This document shows, in pieces, positions 1 through 8,498 of a stretch of 64,000 nt of DNA. Positions within the stretch are counted from its first letter, which is position 1; each line of letters opens with the position of its first letter. A model generated the notes under the pieces. That model had not been told where the DNA came from, ran no database searches, and was given only the letters and a program-made list of their open reading frames with translations. A program made the translations under genes and the position numbers. The DNA is taken from assembly GCF_010548275.1 (NCBI RefSeq), contig NZ_JAAGLT010000036.1, forward strand, positions 1 through 64,000, read 5' to 3'. This DNA comes from Streptomyces sp. SID12488 (lineage in GTDB: Bacteria; Actinomycetota; Actinomycetes; Streptomycetales; Streptomycetaceae).

Positions 1-1
1 T

Positions 2-120
2 GTTTCGGTGGTCATAGCGTGAGGGAAACGCCCGGTTACATTCCGAACCCGGAAGCTAAGCCTCACAGCGCCGATGGTACTGCAGGGGGGACCCTGTGGG
101 AGAGTAGGACACCGCCGAAC
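2..120 (+). rRNA. rrf: 5S ribosomal RNA
   Basis: The sequence matches the actinobacterial 5S rRNA from its 5' GTTTCGGTGG stem to the complementary CGCCGAAC 3' end. The universal internal CCGAACCCGGAAGCTAAG loop lies near positions 43-60. It is the last gene of an rrn operon whose 16S and 23S genes would lie before the window. The first one or two bases of the mature RNA may be off by a base. Confidence 0.94.
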
Positions 121-130
121 AAATATTACG

Positions 131-166
131 AAAACCCCCGCACTTTCGAGTGCGGGGGTTTTTTGT
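131..166 (+). terminator. rrn operon terminator
   Basis: A perfect stem (AAAACCCCCGCAC with GTGCGGGGGTTTT, loop TTTCGA) is followed by a T run. This is a classical intrinsic terminator directly after the 5S gene. Confidence 0.93.
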
Positions 167-201
167 TTTCCGGTTTTCCGCAGGGCACTACCGTGATCTC
201 T

Positions 202-759
202 ATGAGCAGTTTTGTGGTTAGGTCTGTGCGGGCGGACGAGTGGCGTGCCGCCAAGAAGCTTCGGCTGGCTGCCCTGCGAGATCCCGTCGCGCATCTCGCC
301 TTCCTGGAGACGTACGAGGAGGCTGTGGGCCGGCCTGATTCCTTCTGGCAGGAGCGGGCCCAGCGAGGTGCCGAGGGGGCGACCGGTGCTCAGCAGATCA
401 TTGCGGAGGGGCCCGACGGGGAGTGGGTCGGGGGGCTCGTCGTGCTTGTCGAGGAGCCTGGGACCACTGATTGGACCGGGGTCGCTGTCGAGCAGCGGCA
501 GGGGCACATTGTCGGGGTGTTCATGCTGCCCGAGCATCGGGGGTACGGGCTGACCGATGTGCTCTTCGACGCGGCTCTGGAGTGGGCCTGGGAGGCCGCG
601 GGCGTTGAGCGGGTGCGGTTGATCGTGCATCAGGACAACGCGCGTGCGCAGCGGTTCTATCGGCGCGTGGGATTCGTACCCAGCGGGGTCACCGTGCCGT
701 TGGGCGAGGGCTCCGAGGTGGAGTTGGAGTTCGTGATGGAGCGGGAGTCACACCCGTAG
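202..759 (+). CDS. GNAT family N-acetyltransferase
   Basis: This 185-residue protein has the GNAT fold and would transfer an acetyl group from acetyl-CoA to an unknown amine. The acetyl-CoA loop is visible as HRGYGLTD (about residues 112-119), just after the beta-4 strand IVGVFML. The C-terminal HQDNARAQRFYRRVGF block is the usual GNAT motif B. I chose the ATG at 202 because the domain begins there; no good Shine-Dalgarno sequence precedes it. The last 12 bases overlap the end of the convergent TraG-like gene. The substrate cannot be read from the sequence. Confidence 0.85.
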   Translation: MSSFVVRSVRADEWRAAKKLRLAALRDPVAHLAFLETYEEAVGRPDSFWQERAQRGAEGATGAQQIIAEGPDGEWVGGLVVLVEEPGTTDWTGVAVEQRQGHIVGVFMLPEHRGYGLTDVLFDAALEWAWEAAGVERVRLIVHQDNARAQRFYRRVGFVPSGVTVPLGEGSEVELEFVMERESHP

Positions 760-2238
760 GTCGTGGTGCGGCCATCTTGCTCGGAGTTGTTCTCTTGATC
801 GGAGCAGGGCCAGGGTTGGCATGCCGCGGTCTGCTCCGGTGGTGAGCAGTTCCGGGAGCTGGGGTAGTGGCGCGACCGCCGCGACGTCGTCCAGGACGAG
901 CGTCATTGGTGGGTCGAGGCGACCGGAGGATGACCGTTCGGCCATGCGCCGGCCGCGCTCGACCACGCTTGCGGTCAGTGCCGTAAGGAGGGGCATCGCG
1001 CCCGGGTTCGTTCTGGGGTCCTCGATCGGTTCACCGACCACATAGAGCGTGCCCCCTTCGGCGATGAAGGAATCCAGCACGAGGGCATCACTTCGGTTCG
1101 CCGTGCAGGCCTCGCGGATGTTCACCGTCGAGAGCGCGGCGAGGGCTCGGCTCGTCAACTCCTGGGCGATGTCGCGGCGTTCGGGGTGTGCGGTGAGGGC
1201 TGCCTCGAGTTCGCCGGCGGCGCCCGGGGCCGCCTTGGGGTTGGTCCGGAGGATGCGTACGGCTTCCTGGACGTTTGTGCCCTGGGACCAGCGGTGTACG
1301 TGGCGGACCGTGCGGGCGTCTATCGCGGCGGCGTGGAGGTAGCTGCGGAGCAGTGTTTCGGCGGTTTCGGTCGTTGTCTGGTCGATCTTTGCCGTGGGAC
1401 GGACCGGGGTGAGGAGGGCGGTTGCTCTCGCTGCTGCGGTGGGTCTGTCCTCGCAGCCTGTGGTGGGGGGCCAGTGGAGGCGGGACGGGGTGTCGCAGAG
1501 GTGGGTGGGGTCGTAGAGGAGGACGGGGCCGAGTTTGGCTCGGGCGTCCTTGGTGTCCTGCCAGAGGGTGGGGTTGGAAGTGACGATGAGGGCGGGGCCC
1601 TCGGCGTCCTGGATGGCTTGGGTTGCGGGGTGGGTGCGGGTGTCTTGGGTGCCGAAAAAGATTGTTTCCCACCCGCCCACCCGTTTGCTGTCCGTTGCCA
1701 GGGTGGGCGTCGAGGGGGTCTGTGCCGGCGGAGTCTCCTCGGCGGCCTTCTCCATCTCGACCACCGGCTCCATCTCGACCACCGGCGGTTCCGTACGTTG
1801 CACCGGGACCTCGACCTCGACCTCGTCGTCGACCTCGTGGTGTGGGTGCCCGGGCGACGCTCTTCTCGCCGTCCGTACCGACTTCCAGCGGGCCAGGGTG
1901 CCGACCGCGAACACCGCCAGGACGGACAGAATCATCAGCTGGCCGATGAACAGGCCCCAGAACAGTCCCCAGCCCGAGAGCTGTCCCGCCGGTGTCCGGG
2001 GCCAGGCGCCCGGCATGTCGCGTGGCTCCGTGATCAGGTGGCGGAGCGCCTCCGGAGTGCGGGTGAAGGTGACGCCCTGGGGCCAGGCGCCGTGGGAGAG
2101 CAGGGCCGCGAGGCCTGTTGCCCCCCAGACCAGTACCGTCAGGCCGAGGAGGAACCCGATCAGGCCGACCAACAGGCCGTCGGAGACACCGCGTTGGCCC
2201 TGTCGCTGGTCGCCTCCGTGCCGTTCGTCCGGTCTCAT
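748..2238 (-). CDS. TraG/VirD4-like type IV secretion protein without P-loop
   Basis: This 496-residue protein ends the type IV secretion-like operon. Two N-terminal membrane helices (about residues 20-46 and 88-112) are followed by a low-complexity acidic linker and then a soluble domain. The domain resembles TraG/VirD4 coupling ATPases: a conserved VTSNP strand, and the hydrophobic strand TLVLDDVAA in the Walker B position near the end. I see no GxxGxGK(S/T) Walker A loop, so ATP hydrolysis by this protein alone is doubtful. It starts 4 bp after the VirB4 gene, which suggests translational coupling. It could be a degenerate coupling protein or a structural homologue with another role. Confidence 0.72.
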   Translation of the reverse strand: MRPDERHGGDQRQGQRGVSDGLLVGLIGFLLGLTVLVWGATGLAALLSHGAWPQGVTFTRTPEALRHLITEPRDMPGAWPRTPAGQLSGWGLFWGLFIGQLMILSVLAVFAVGTLARWKSVRTARRASPGHPHHEVDDEVEVEVPVQRTEPPVVEMEPVVEMEKAAEETPPAQTPSTPTLATDSKRVGGWETIFFGTQDTRTHPATQAIQDAEGPALIVTSNPTLWQDTKDARAKLGPVLLYDPTHLCDTPSRLHWPPTTGCEDRPTAAARATALLTPVRPTAKIDQTTTETAETLLRSYLHAAAIDARTVRHVHRWSQGTNVQEAVRILRTNPKAAPGAAGELEAALTAHPERRDIAQELTSRALAALSTVNIREACTANRSDALVLDSFIAEGGTLYVVGEPIEDPRTNPGAMPLLTALTASVVERGRRMAERSSSGRLDPPMTLVLDDVAAVAPLPQLPELLTTGADRGMPTLALLRSREQLRARWPHHDLRV

Positions 2239-2242
2239 CGGG

Positions 2243-3670
2243 TCACGCCACCGTGGACTCGGGGGAGTCGTCGAGGTCGCTGAGGTGCTGTTCGACGAAG
2301 GCCGCCGCGCGTTCCTCGGCCTCCAGTTCGGCGGCTCTCAGGGCGTCGTCGGTCAGTTCGAGGTCGCGGGACGACTCCGTCATCGCCCGGTCGGTGAAGA
2401 CGAGGGAGCGTTCCGTCTCCGTGACGAGGTGTTTGACGACCTGGACGTTGCCGTTGACGTCCCAGACGGCGATGCCCGGTGTCAGGGTCGGGATGATTTC
2501 CACCGCCCAGCGCGGTAGGCCGATGACGCGACCCGTTGCCCTCGCCTCGTCGGCCTTCTGGGCGTAGATCGTCCTCGTCGACGCCATTTTCAGGATCGCC
2601 GAGGCTTCCTTTGCCGCTGCTCCGTCCACTACGTCCGAGAGGTGATGGACGACCGCCACGAACGACAGGCCCAGTCGTCGGCCGAACTTGAGGAGGCGCT
2701 GGAAGAGTTGGGCGACGAACGGGCTGCTGATGATGTGCCAGGCCTCCTCGACCAGGAAGATGCGCTTCTTCCGGTCGGGGCGGATCCAGGTGTGCTCCAG
2801 CCATACGCCGATGATCGCCATGAGGATCGGCATGGCGATGGAGTTGCGGTCGATGTGGGACAGGTCGAAGACGATCAGGGGGGCGTCGAGGTCGATGCCG
2901 ATCGTCGTTGGGCCGTCGAACATGCCTCGTAGGTCACCGTCGACCAGGCGGTCGATGACCAGGGCCACGTCGAGGCCCCAGGCCCGTACGTCGTCCAGGG
3001 CGACGTTCATCGCTTCCGCCGACTCCGGTTCGGGGTGGCGGAGTTGCTCGACGATGTCCGTCAGTACTGGCTGGCGTTCGACGATCGTCTCGTTGACGTA
3101 GGAGTGCGCGACCTTCAACGCGAAGCCGGCGCGTTCGTCCAGGCCGTGGCCCATCGCCACTTCGATGATCGTACGGAGGAGCGCCAACTGGCCTGTTGTC
3201 GTGATCGCGGGGTCGAGGGGGTTCAGGCGGATACCCATGTCCAGGGCGGCCATCGGGTCCAGGCGGATGGGGGTTATCCCCAACTCCTCCGCGATGAGGT
3301 TCCATTCGCCGACACCGTCCTCGCCCTGCGCGTCCAGGACGACCACCTGGCGGTCCCGGAAGCGGAGTTGGCGTAGGACGTAGGTCTTCTCCAGGGCTGA
3401 TTTGCCGTTGCCCGATTCGCCGAGCACCAGCCAGTGCGGGGCGGGGAGTTGCTGGCCGTACAGCTGGAAGGGGTCGTAGATGTAGCCCTTCCCGGAGTAC
3501 ACCTCGCGGCCGATGATGACGCCGGAGTCGCCGAGGCCGGGGGCGGCCGTGGGAAGGTAGACGGCCTGGGCCTGGCCCGTGGAGGTGCGGACGGGCAGGC
3601 GGGTCGACTCGATCTTGCCGAAGAGGAAGGACGTGAAGGTGTCGGTGAGGGCGGTCAGCGGATCCCGCAT
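2243..3670 (-). CDS. VirB4-like secretion ATPase
   Basis: This is the C-terminal ATPase portion of a VirB4/TraC-type protein, the energy source of type IV secretion and pilus assembly. The 475-residue sequence shows Walker A GESGNGKS (residues 84-91), Walker B IFLVEEAW (304-311) and the following VirB4-type RLLKFGRRLGLSF segment. The long N-terminal VirB4 domain is absent and may be supplied by the preceding gene product. It begins 13 bp after that gene and ends 4 bp before the TraG-like gene, so they are surely co-transcribed. Of all proteins in the operon this is the most confidently assigned. Confidence 0.88.
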   Translation of the reverse strand: MRDPLTALTDTFTSFLFGKIESTRLPVRTSTGQAQAVYLPTAAPGLGDSGVIIGREVYSGKGYIYDPFQLYGQQLPAPHWLVLGESGNGKSALEKTYVLRQLRFRDRQVVVLDAQGEDGVGEWNLIAEELGITPIRLDPMAALDMGIRLNPLDPAITTTGQLALLRTIIEVAMGHGLDERAGFALKVAHSYVNETIVERQPVLTDIVEQLRHPEPESAEAMNVALDDVRAWGLDVALVIDRLVDGDLRGMFDGPTTIGIDLDAPLIVFDLSHIDRNSIAMPILMAIIGVWLEHTWIRPDRKKRIFLVEEAWHIISSPFVAQLFQRLLKFGRRLGLSFVAVVHHLSDVVDGAAAKEASAILKMASTRTIYAQKADEARATGRVIGLPRWAVEIIPTLTPGIAVWDVNGNVQVVKHLVTETERSLVFTDRAMTESSRDLELTDDALRAAELEAEERAAAFVEQHLSDLDDSPESTVA

Positions 3671-3683
3671 CAGCGCATCAGCC

Positions 3684-5252
3684 CTACCTTCGGATTCCGG
3701 TGGCGAACGGGAGTGTGTTGACGAACGCTCGATGGTGCTCTCGGTCGCACCACTCCAGCTTCAGGTACGACTTGCCCGCCGACGCTCTGATCGTGCGCTT
3801 GTCGCGCGCCAGGGCCTCCGGTGAGCGGGAGGAGACGGTGATGTAGCCGACCAGGTTCACGCCGGCCGCGCCGCTCGCGAGGTCTTCGCCGCGCTGGTCG
3901 ATGCGGTTGTGGGAGGCCACGTCGCGGGGGTCGACCGTGCGGTTCATCTTGGCGGCGCGGCTCGCCTCCGCGTCGTCGTTGGTCTTTTCGGTGAGCATGC
4001 GTTCGATGGCCACTTCGGTGGGTTCCAGGTCCATCGTGACCGCCACCGTGCGGATGACGTCCGGAGTGTGGACCAGGAGCGGGGCGAGGAAGTTGACGCC
4101 CACCGGGGTCATCGGCCATTCCTTCACCCACGCGGTGGAGTGGCACCAGGGGGCGCGCGTCGACGACTCGCGGGTCTTCGCCTGGAGGTACGTCGGCTCC
4201 ATGGCGTCCAGTTCGGCCGGCCAGGCGTTGCGCTTCGTCATCGCCTGGAGGTGGTCGATCGGGTGGTCCGGGTCGTACATGGAGTGGATGAGGGAGGCGA
4301 GCCTGCCCTGGCCGAGGGGCTGGCGGACGCGGATGTCCGCCTCCTGGAGCCGGGAGCAGATGTCCGTCAGTTCGCGGGCCATGACCACCGCGAGGCCCGC
4401 GTCCCGGTCGATCTTCCTGCCGCCTTGCGGACGTGCCGCGCGGGCCATCGTGTGGGCCTCGGCGGCGAGTTCGCGGTTGAAGTGCATACAGGCGACGAGG
4501 TAGGCGCGGTGCTGCTCGCTGCTCGTCGACACCATGGACTGCAGCTGGTCGTACGAGTGCTGCAGCCATTGCGGTGACTTCTCGTCGCCGCGTACGGCGA
4601 CGTCCTTGGCGTGGGCGTCCGGGTCGGCTGGGAGGGTGCGGGCGAGCATCTGGAGGCGGGTGACGAAGCCGTCGCCGTTCGCCACGTGCTTGAGCAGGGT
4701 GCCGAAGCGGTCGACCAGGGCCTCCTGGTCCTCGCTGTCGCGCAGGCCGACACCCGGGCCCTCGATCTCGATCGCAGCCGTCACCGTACGGCGGTCGGCG
4801 TGCAGGAGTACGGCGATCTCGTCCGGGCCGAACGGGGCCGCGAGCCAGTTGATGCGGCCGATGCCCGGGGGCGGGCCGATCTCGACCTCGCGGCCGTCGA
4901 TCTGGGTGCCGGCCTCCATGACGGAGCTGCGGTAGGCCGTGCCCTGGCGGAGCGAGCGCTTGTAACTGCGGTTGATCTCGAACCACTTGTAGAACGTGCG
5001 GCGCTTGTACGGGACGTACACCACCGCCAGTGCCAGCATCGGGAAGCCGGTCAGCAGCACGATGCGCAGGGCCAGAACGGGGACGATCAGGCCGGACACC
5101 ATGCCGAGGAAGGCGCCCACGATGATGAGCGCGATCTCGCCGGATTCGCGGTTGCGGCCGACGATCGCGTTCGGCCGGGCACGGCCGATGAGATACGTAC
5201 GGCGGGGCGAGACCACGTGGGACATGTGGGCGACATGGGAATCCGTCGTCAA
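3684..5252 (-). CDS. SCO6880-family membrane protein (VirB3/VirB4 N-domain-like)
   Basis: The 522-residue protein has two N-terminal membrane segments (about residues 40-62 and 66-84) and a large soluble domain. Proteins of this size and layout are named SCO6880 family after a Streptomyces member, and occur beside VirB4 ATPases in actinobacterial type IV-like loci. By position and layout it may combine VirB3-like helices with the VirB4 N-terminal domain; this is inference. The start is a TTG that overlaps the upstream TGA stop and sits 9 nt after a GGAGG ribosome-binding site, so translation is coupled. Confidence 0.72.
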   Translation of the reverse strand: MTTDSHVAHMSHVVSPRRTYLIGRARPNAIVGRNRESGEIALIIVGAFLGMVSGLIVPVLALRIVLLTGFPMLALAVVYVPYKRRTFYKWFEINRSYKRSLRQGTAYRSSVMEAGTQIDGREVEIGPPPGIGRINWLAAPFGPDEIAVLLHADRRTVTAAIEIEGPGVGLRDSEDQEALVDRFGTLLKHVANGDGFVTRLQMLARTLPADPDAHAKDVAVRGDEKSPQWLQHSYDQLQSMVSTSSEQHRAYLVACMHFNRELAAEAHTMARAARPQGGRKIDRDAGLAVVMARELTDICSRLQEADIRVRQPLGQGRLASLIHSMYDPDHPIDHLQAMTKRNAWPAELDAMEPTYLQAKTRESSTRAPWCHSTAWVKEWPMTPVGVNFLAPLLVHTPDVIRTVAVTMDLEPTEVAIERMLTEKTNDDAEASRAAKMNRTVDPRDVASHNRIDQRGEDLASGAAGVNLVGYITVSSRSPEALARDKRTIRASAGKSYLKLEWCDREHHRAFVNTLPFATGIRR

Positions 5253-6568
5253 CGCCCTTCACCTCCAGGGCGGTTGGATCGGTTGCTGTTGTTGCCGGCG
5301 TGCGGGCTGCGCGGCGGGGGTGCGGCGGAGGGGACAGATCCGCCGCCGCCCGAGGGCCGCGAGCTGTGCGCGGCCACGCCGCCGGACGCGGGGTTGGCCG
5401 GGCGCGGGGTGGACGACTGGCCGCCGCCTCCACCGCCCCCGTTGTTGTCCGCGCGGCTGCTGTGGGTCTTGATGCCCTGGGCGACGAGGGTCGCCGGGGA
5501 GCTGATGACAGCGGCGGCCTTGCCTTCGGCGCCCTGCATGATGCGGTTGTTGCGGGAGTTGGCGATCTCGTCGCCGAAGCCCGGTACGAAGCGGTAGATC
5601 ATCGCGCTCGCGAAGATGGCGAGCAGAATGATGGACAGGCCGGAGACGACTGCGGAGAAGGCGTCCGGGCCGTCGTTGGTGGAGAGGGCGCCTGCCAGGC
5701 CCAGCACGATGGCGATCACCGGTTTGACCATGATGACCGCGATCATGATGCCGGCCCAGCGGCGGACGTGCCCCCACAGGTTCTTGTCGACCAGCCCCGC
5801 GTACACGACCGTGCCGAGCAGCGCGCCGACGTACAGCAGGGCGGCCCGGATGACGAGTTCCAGCCAGAGGACGCCGGCCGCGAGGATCGACACCATGGAC
5901 ACCACGATCAGCATGACCGGGCCGCCGCCGATGTCCTGGCCCTTGGCCAGCGCACCGGAGAAGGTGCCGAAGAACGTGTCGGTCTGGTCGCCCGTAGCGC
6001 TCGCGAGGACCTCGGTGACGCCGTCGGTCGCCGAGACGACGGTGTAGAGGATGAGGGGGGTGAAGGCGGAGGCCAGGACGGTCAGCCAGAGGAAGCCGAT
6101 CGCCTCGGAGATGGCCGTGGTGAGGGGGACGCCCCGTACGGCCCGCTTGGAGACGGCGAGCAGCCACAGCACCAGGGTCAGGACGGTGGACGCGGCGAAC
6201 ACGACGGCGTACTGCTGGAGGAACTTGGTGTTGGTGAAGTCGACGTTCGCGGTCTCCTTCACGGCCTCGCTGAGCTTGTCGACCGTCCAGGAGGCGGCGT
6301 CGGCGCAGCCCTTGGCGAGGGAGGACAACGGGTCGAGGGTGGAGGAGGGGCTGGTGATGGAGCCCGAGCGGCCCTGCTCGCCCTCGCAGAGCTTCTTGGA
6401 ATCGCCGGTGAGCAGCCTGCATGCCGCTTTGCCCGCCGTCGGCGAGGGGGACGGTGTCGGTGCCGCGTACGCCTGGGATGCCAGGAGTACGGCCGTCGTC
6501 TGTACGGCCGTCAGTGCGCCGGCGAGCTTGAGCACGAGGTAGGGCCTAGCTGGCGTGTTACCGGGCAT
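5249..6568 (-). CDS. TrbL/VirB6-like polytopic membrane protein
   Basis: The 439-residue protein has a signal-like N-terminus ending in SQAYAAP, then about six membrane helices in the core and a Gly/Asn/Ser-rich tail of about 90 residues. This is the layout of TrbL/VirB6 inner-membrane channel components. I chose the ATG that overlaps the previous gene by 11 bp; upstream codons are poor coding sequence. Four consecutive Gly-rich and Arg/Asn tracts in the tail look disordered and cytoplasmic or surface exposed. The family call rests on topology and gene order, not on catalytic motifs. Confidence 0.72.
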   Translation of the reverse strand: MPGNTPARPYLVLKLAGALTAVQTTAVLLASQAYAAPTPSPSPTAGKAACRLLTGDSKKLCEGEQGRSGSITSPSSTLDPLSSLAKGCADAASWTVDKLSEAVKETANVDFTNTKFLQQYAVVFAASTVLTLVLWLLAVSKRAVRGVPLTTAISEAIGFLWLTVLASAFTPLILYTVVSATDGVTEVLASATGDQTDTFFGTFSGALAKGQDIGGGPVMLIVVSMVSILAAGVLWLELVIRAALLYVGALLGTVVYAGLVDKNLWGHVRRWAGIMIAVIMVKPVIAIVLGLAGALSTNDGPDAFSAVVSGLSIILLAIFASAMIYRFVPGFGDEIANSRNNRIMQGAEGKAAAVISSPATLVAQGIKTHSSRADNNGGGGGGGQSSTPRPANPASGGVAAHSSRPSGGGGSVPSAAPPPRSPHAGNNSNRSNRPGGEGR

Positions 6569-7439
6569 AGGTGAACCCTCCGTACTCGTTGATGGCCTTG
6601 CTGATCTCGTCTGAGGTGGCAGCCTTGTCGTCGCCGGGGACCGGGTTGGGGCCGGCCTTCTCCGAGTAGGAGACGATCTTCCAGTCGTCGCCCGACCAGC
6701 GCATGTCGTAGGTCCGGGTGTTCCAGGACGAGGTGACCGGGCTGGTGGAGTTCTCACCGGCGATGCCGCTCAGGCCGACGTACCAGACGTCGACCGTGGC
6801 GGTGGCGCCGCCGTACGCCACGGTCTTCGTGCCGACCGGAGTCACGCGCGAGACGAACGTGCTGCCCGCGGGTGCGTTGCCGTTGGCGTCGAGGCCGAGT
6901 CTGGCGAGGAGGCTCGCCGAGTAGGCCTTGTCCAGGGGGGTCTTGAGTTTGGCGGCGGCCTCGGCGGTGAAGAGGGTGTCGACGAGCTTGTCCCGGCTGT
7001 CCTTGCGGAACATGCCCGTCGAGCCCAGCGACACCGCGTAGTTGGCCGCCGCGGACTGGACGCCCTGCCGGTTGTGTGCGAACCCGGACGGGACGGCGGC
7101 GGCCTTCGTGGTGACGGGCTGCTCGCCGGAGGCCGTGGTGGGCGCCGTGTCGGGCCGGCCCGCGCTGTCGCTGTTGGAGCCGCTGCCCGCCGTGGACGAA
7201 GACGTGGACTTTGAGGAATCGTCTCCTCCGCGGTTCGCGAAGGCGATCGCCGCGATCAGCAGGACGACCACGCCGACGGCTGTCACCGTGCCCTTCGACG
7301 ACTTGGTGCGCCGCGCGCCGCCGTAGACGCCGCCGTTGCCCTGGTCGTGGTAGCGGGTCCGGGTCTGGCCGGTGCCGCCGTAGCCGCCGTCGTCGGGGTG
7401 CGCGGAGTCGCCGTTGTTCTGGTTGTCACCGAGACTCAT
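6558..7439 (-). CDS. single-pass membrane protein, possible VirB8/TcpC analogue
   Basis: This 293-residue protein has a hydrophilic N-terminal tail of about 60 residues, one membrane helix (TVTAVGVVVLLIAAIAFA), a Ser/Thr-rich linker and an extracellular domain of about 170 residues. The domain alternates strands and helices and ends with SWNTRTYDMRW and DDWKIVSYS strands, which resembles an NTF2-like fold. VirB8 and TcpC subunits share that layout, so I infer a similar assembly role. The start at 7439 fits the beginning of good coding sequence; the ribosome-binding site is weak. Confidence 0.6.
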   Translation of the reverse strand: MSLGDNQNNGDSAHPDDGGYGGTGQTRTRYHDQGNGGVYGGARRTKSSKGTVTAVGVVVLLIAAIAFANRGGDDSSKSTSSSTAGSGSNSDSAGRPDTAPTTASGEQPVTTKAAAVPSGFAHNRQGVQSAAANYAVSLGSTGMFRKDSRDKLVDTLFTAEAAAKLKTPLDKAYSASLLARLGLDANGNAPAGSTFVSRVTPVGTKTVAYGGATATVDVWYVGLSGIAGENSTSPVTSSWNTRTYDMRWSGDDWKIVSYSEKAGPNPVPGDDKAATSDEISKAINEYGGFTYAR

Positions 7440-7454
7440 CAAGCGCCCGTCCCC

Positions 7455-7492
7455 TCGAACTCGTATCGAACCGAACTCGTATCGAACTCGTG
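7455..7492. repeat. direct repeats in the leader of the VirB8-like gene
   Basis: Three copies of TCGAACTCGT(A/G) occur within 38 bp (one lacks the first T), just upstream of the VirB8-like start. They lie in the 250-bp gap between this gene and the pilin-like gene, which also holds a small CCGGGC/GCCCGG hairpin at 7636-7649. The array could be a regulator or RNA-binding site, or simple sequence decay. Confidence 0.5.
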
Positions 7493-7689
7493 TCGAATCG
7501 ACGCGTACGGGTACGCGTGACAGTACGACGGTAGCCGTGCTGGTTCCCGCGCGGGCGCGGTGTGGTGACTCGACATCAGGGAGACGCAACCTCAGCCGGT
7601 GGGCACGACGGGTGGGTGGGTGTTGGGAGGAAGAACCGGGCGAGCCCGGCGTCCGACTGACGAGACGCGCCACGCACGGGTGGCGCCGG

Positions 7690-7998
7690 CTACACGGCCA
7701 TGCCGTACACGATGGTGAAGAGCGTGCCGAGTGAGCCGATGATGAACACGCCCGTCAGGCCCGCGACGATGAGGCCCTTGCCCTGTTCCGCGCTGAAGGT
7801 GTCACGCAGCGCCGTGGCGCCGATGCGCTGCTTGGCCGCACCCCAGATCGCGATGCCCAGGCACATCAGGATGGCCACGGCCATCACGACCTGGACCATC
7901 GTCTTCGCTTCGGTGCCCAGGCTGCCGAAGGGGCCCCAGTCTGGAGCGATCCCGCCGATGATGGTGTTGATGTCGCCCTTTTCGGCCGCAAGCCACAT
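7690..7998 (-). CDS. small pilin/VirB2-like membrane protein
   Basis: The 102-residue product has two hydrophobic helices (TMVQVVMAVAILMCLGIAIWG and GLIVAGLTGVFIIGSLGTLFTIVYG) joined by a short basic loop. This is the layout of VirB2/TrbC pilins and of actinobacterial T4SS small membrane proteins. It is the first gene of the operon, as expected for a major subunit. I chose ATG 7998 because AGGGG lies 11 nt upstream; a GTG at 8007 would add three residues but is too close to that site. No classical signal peptide or cleavage site is seen. Confidence 0.62.
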   Translation of the reverse strand: MWLAAEKGDINTIIGGIAPDWGPFGSLGTEAKTMVQVVMAVAILMCLGIAIWGAAKQRIGATALRDTFSAEQGKGLIVAGLTGVFIIGSLGTLFTIVYGMAV

Positions 7999-8112
7999 GT
8001 AAGTCACCGCCCCTGTCGGGTAGTTCCGCGCGCCCCTGCCGCAGTGCAGAGGTCAGGTCCATTCTCGCCGACAATGACGCTGTCGGATGTCGACTTGACG
8101 TCATTCATTGGC

Positions 8113-8130
8113 GGGATTCGTACGAATACC
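8113..8130. promoter_or_regulatory. palindrome upstream of the secretion-like operon
   Basis: ATTCGTACGAAT is a perfect 12-bp dyad, extended to 18 bp (GG on one side, CC on the other) with one mismatched pair. It lies about 115 bp before the first gene of the minus-strand operon. It is a plausible regulator binding site; no regulator is identified. The remaining DNA from 8008 to 8300 has no coding signal. Confidence 0.45.
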
Positions 8131-8312
8131 TTGCCATCGCCTCTCGCGGCACCCTATGGGGGGAGCGCGGGACGGTGTGCGAGGGGTTGAACGGATCGTA
8201 TGGTCACTCTGTGTATCACGGCTGGTTACGCCGGGCAATGAGGTGTGGGCGAAACCTGTGGTGTGGTCCCGTCGTTAGTCACCGATGGTCAGCTGTGGCC
8301 ATCAGTGCGGTC

Positions 8313-8335
8313 ACGGACCGCTTCTGACGGTCCGT
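8313..8335. other. short hairpin, intergenic
   Basis: ACGGACCG and CGGTCCGT form a perfect 8-bp stem with a 7-nt loop. It lies downstream of the stronger terminator of the S53 protease gene and may be a second transcription stop or part of the secretion-operon promoter region. Confidence 0.4.
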
Positions 8336-8372
8336 ATCCAAGTCCAGGCTATCGCGGACCTCGGACATGGCG

Positions 8373-8401
8373 ACGGGCCGCGGCTGGCAGCCGCGGCCCG
8401 T
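8373..8401 (-). terminator. terminator of the S53 protease gene
   Basis: A perfect 13-bp stem (ACGGGCCGCGGCT with AGCCGCGGCCCGT) with a 3-nt loop lies about 100 bp after the minus-strand protease gene. There is no T run, which is common for Streptomyces terminators. Confidence 0.72.
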
Positions 8402-8452
8402 TCCCCAGTGCCCGCCGGTGATCCCCACGATCTCCGGTGGCGTTTTTGTTCC

Positions 8453-8497
8453 TTCTACCGGTTCTACCGGTTCTACCGGTTCTGCCGGTTCTGTTGG
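8453..8497. repeat. 9-bp tandem repeat after the protease stop codon
   Basis: Five 9-bp units run head to tail: three TTCTACCGG, one TTCTGCCGG and a diverged TTCTGTTGG. They begin two bases after the minus-strand stop codon. The unit length of three codons suggests decayed coding sequence or slippage. Confidence 0.8.
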
Positions 8498-8498
8498 T

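Noticed and set aside
1186..2518. Plus-strand frames across the TraG-like gene
   Set aside because: They are shadows of the minus-strand gene, which has membrane helices and a sensible start next to its operon partner.
8453..8497. Possible CRISPR array in the 9-bp repeats
   Set aside because: Units are only 9 bp, contiguous and without spacers; no cas genes in the window.
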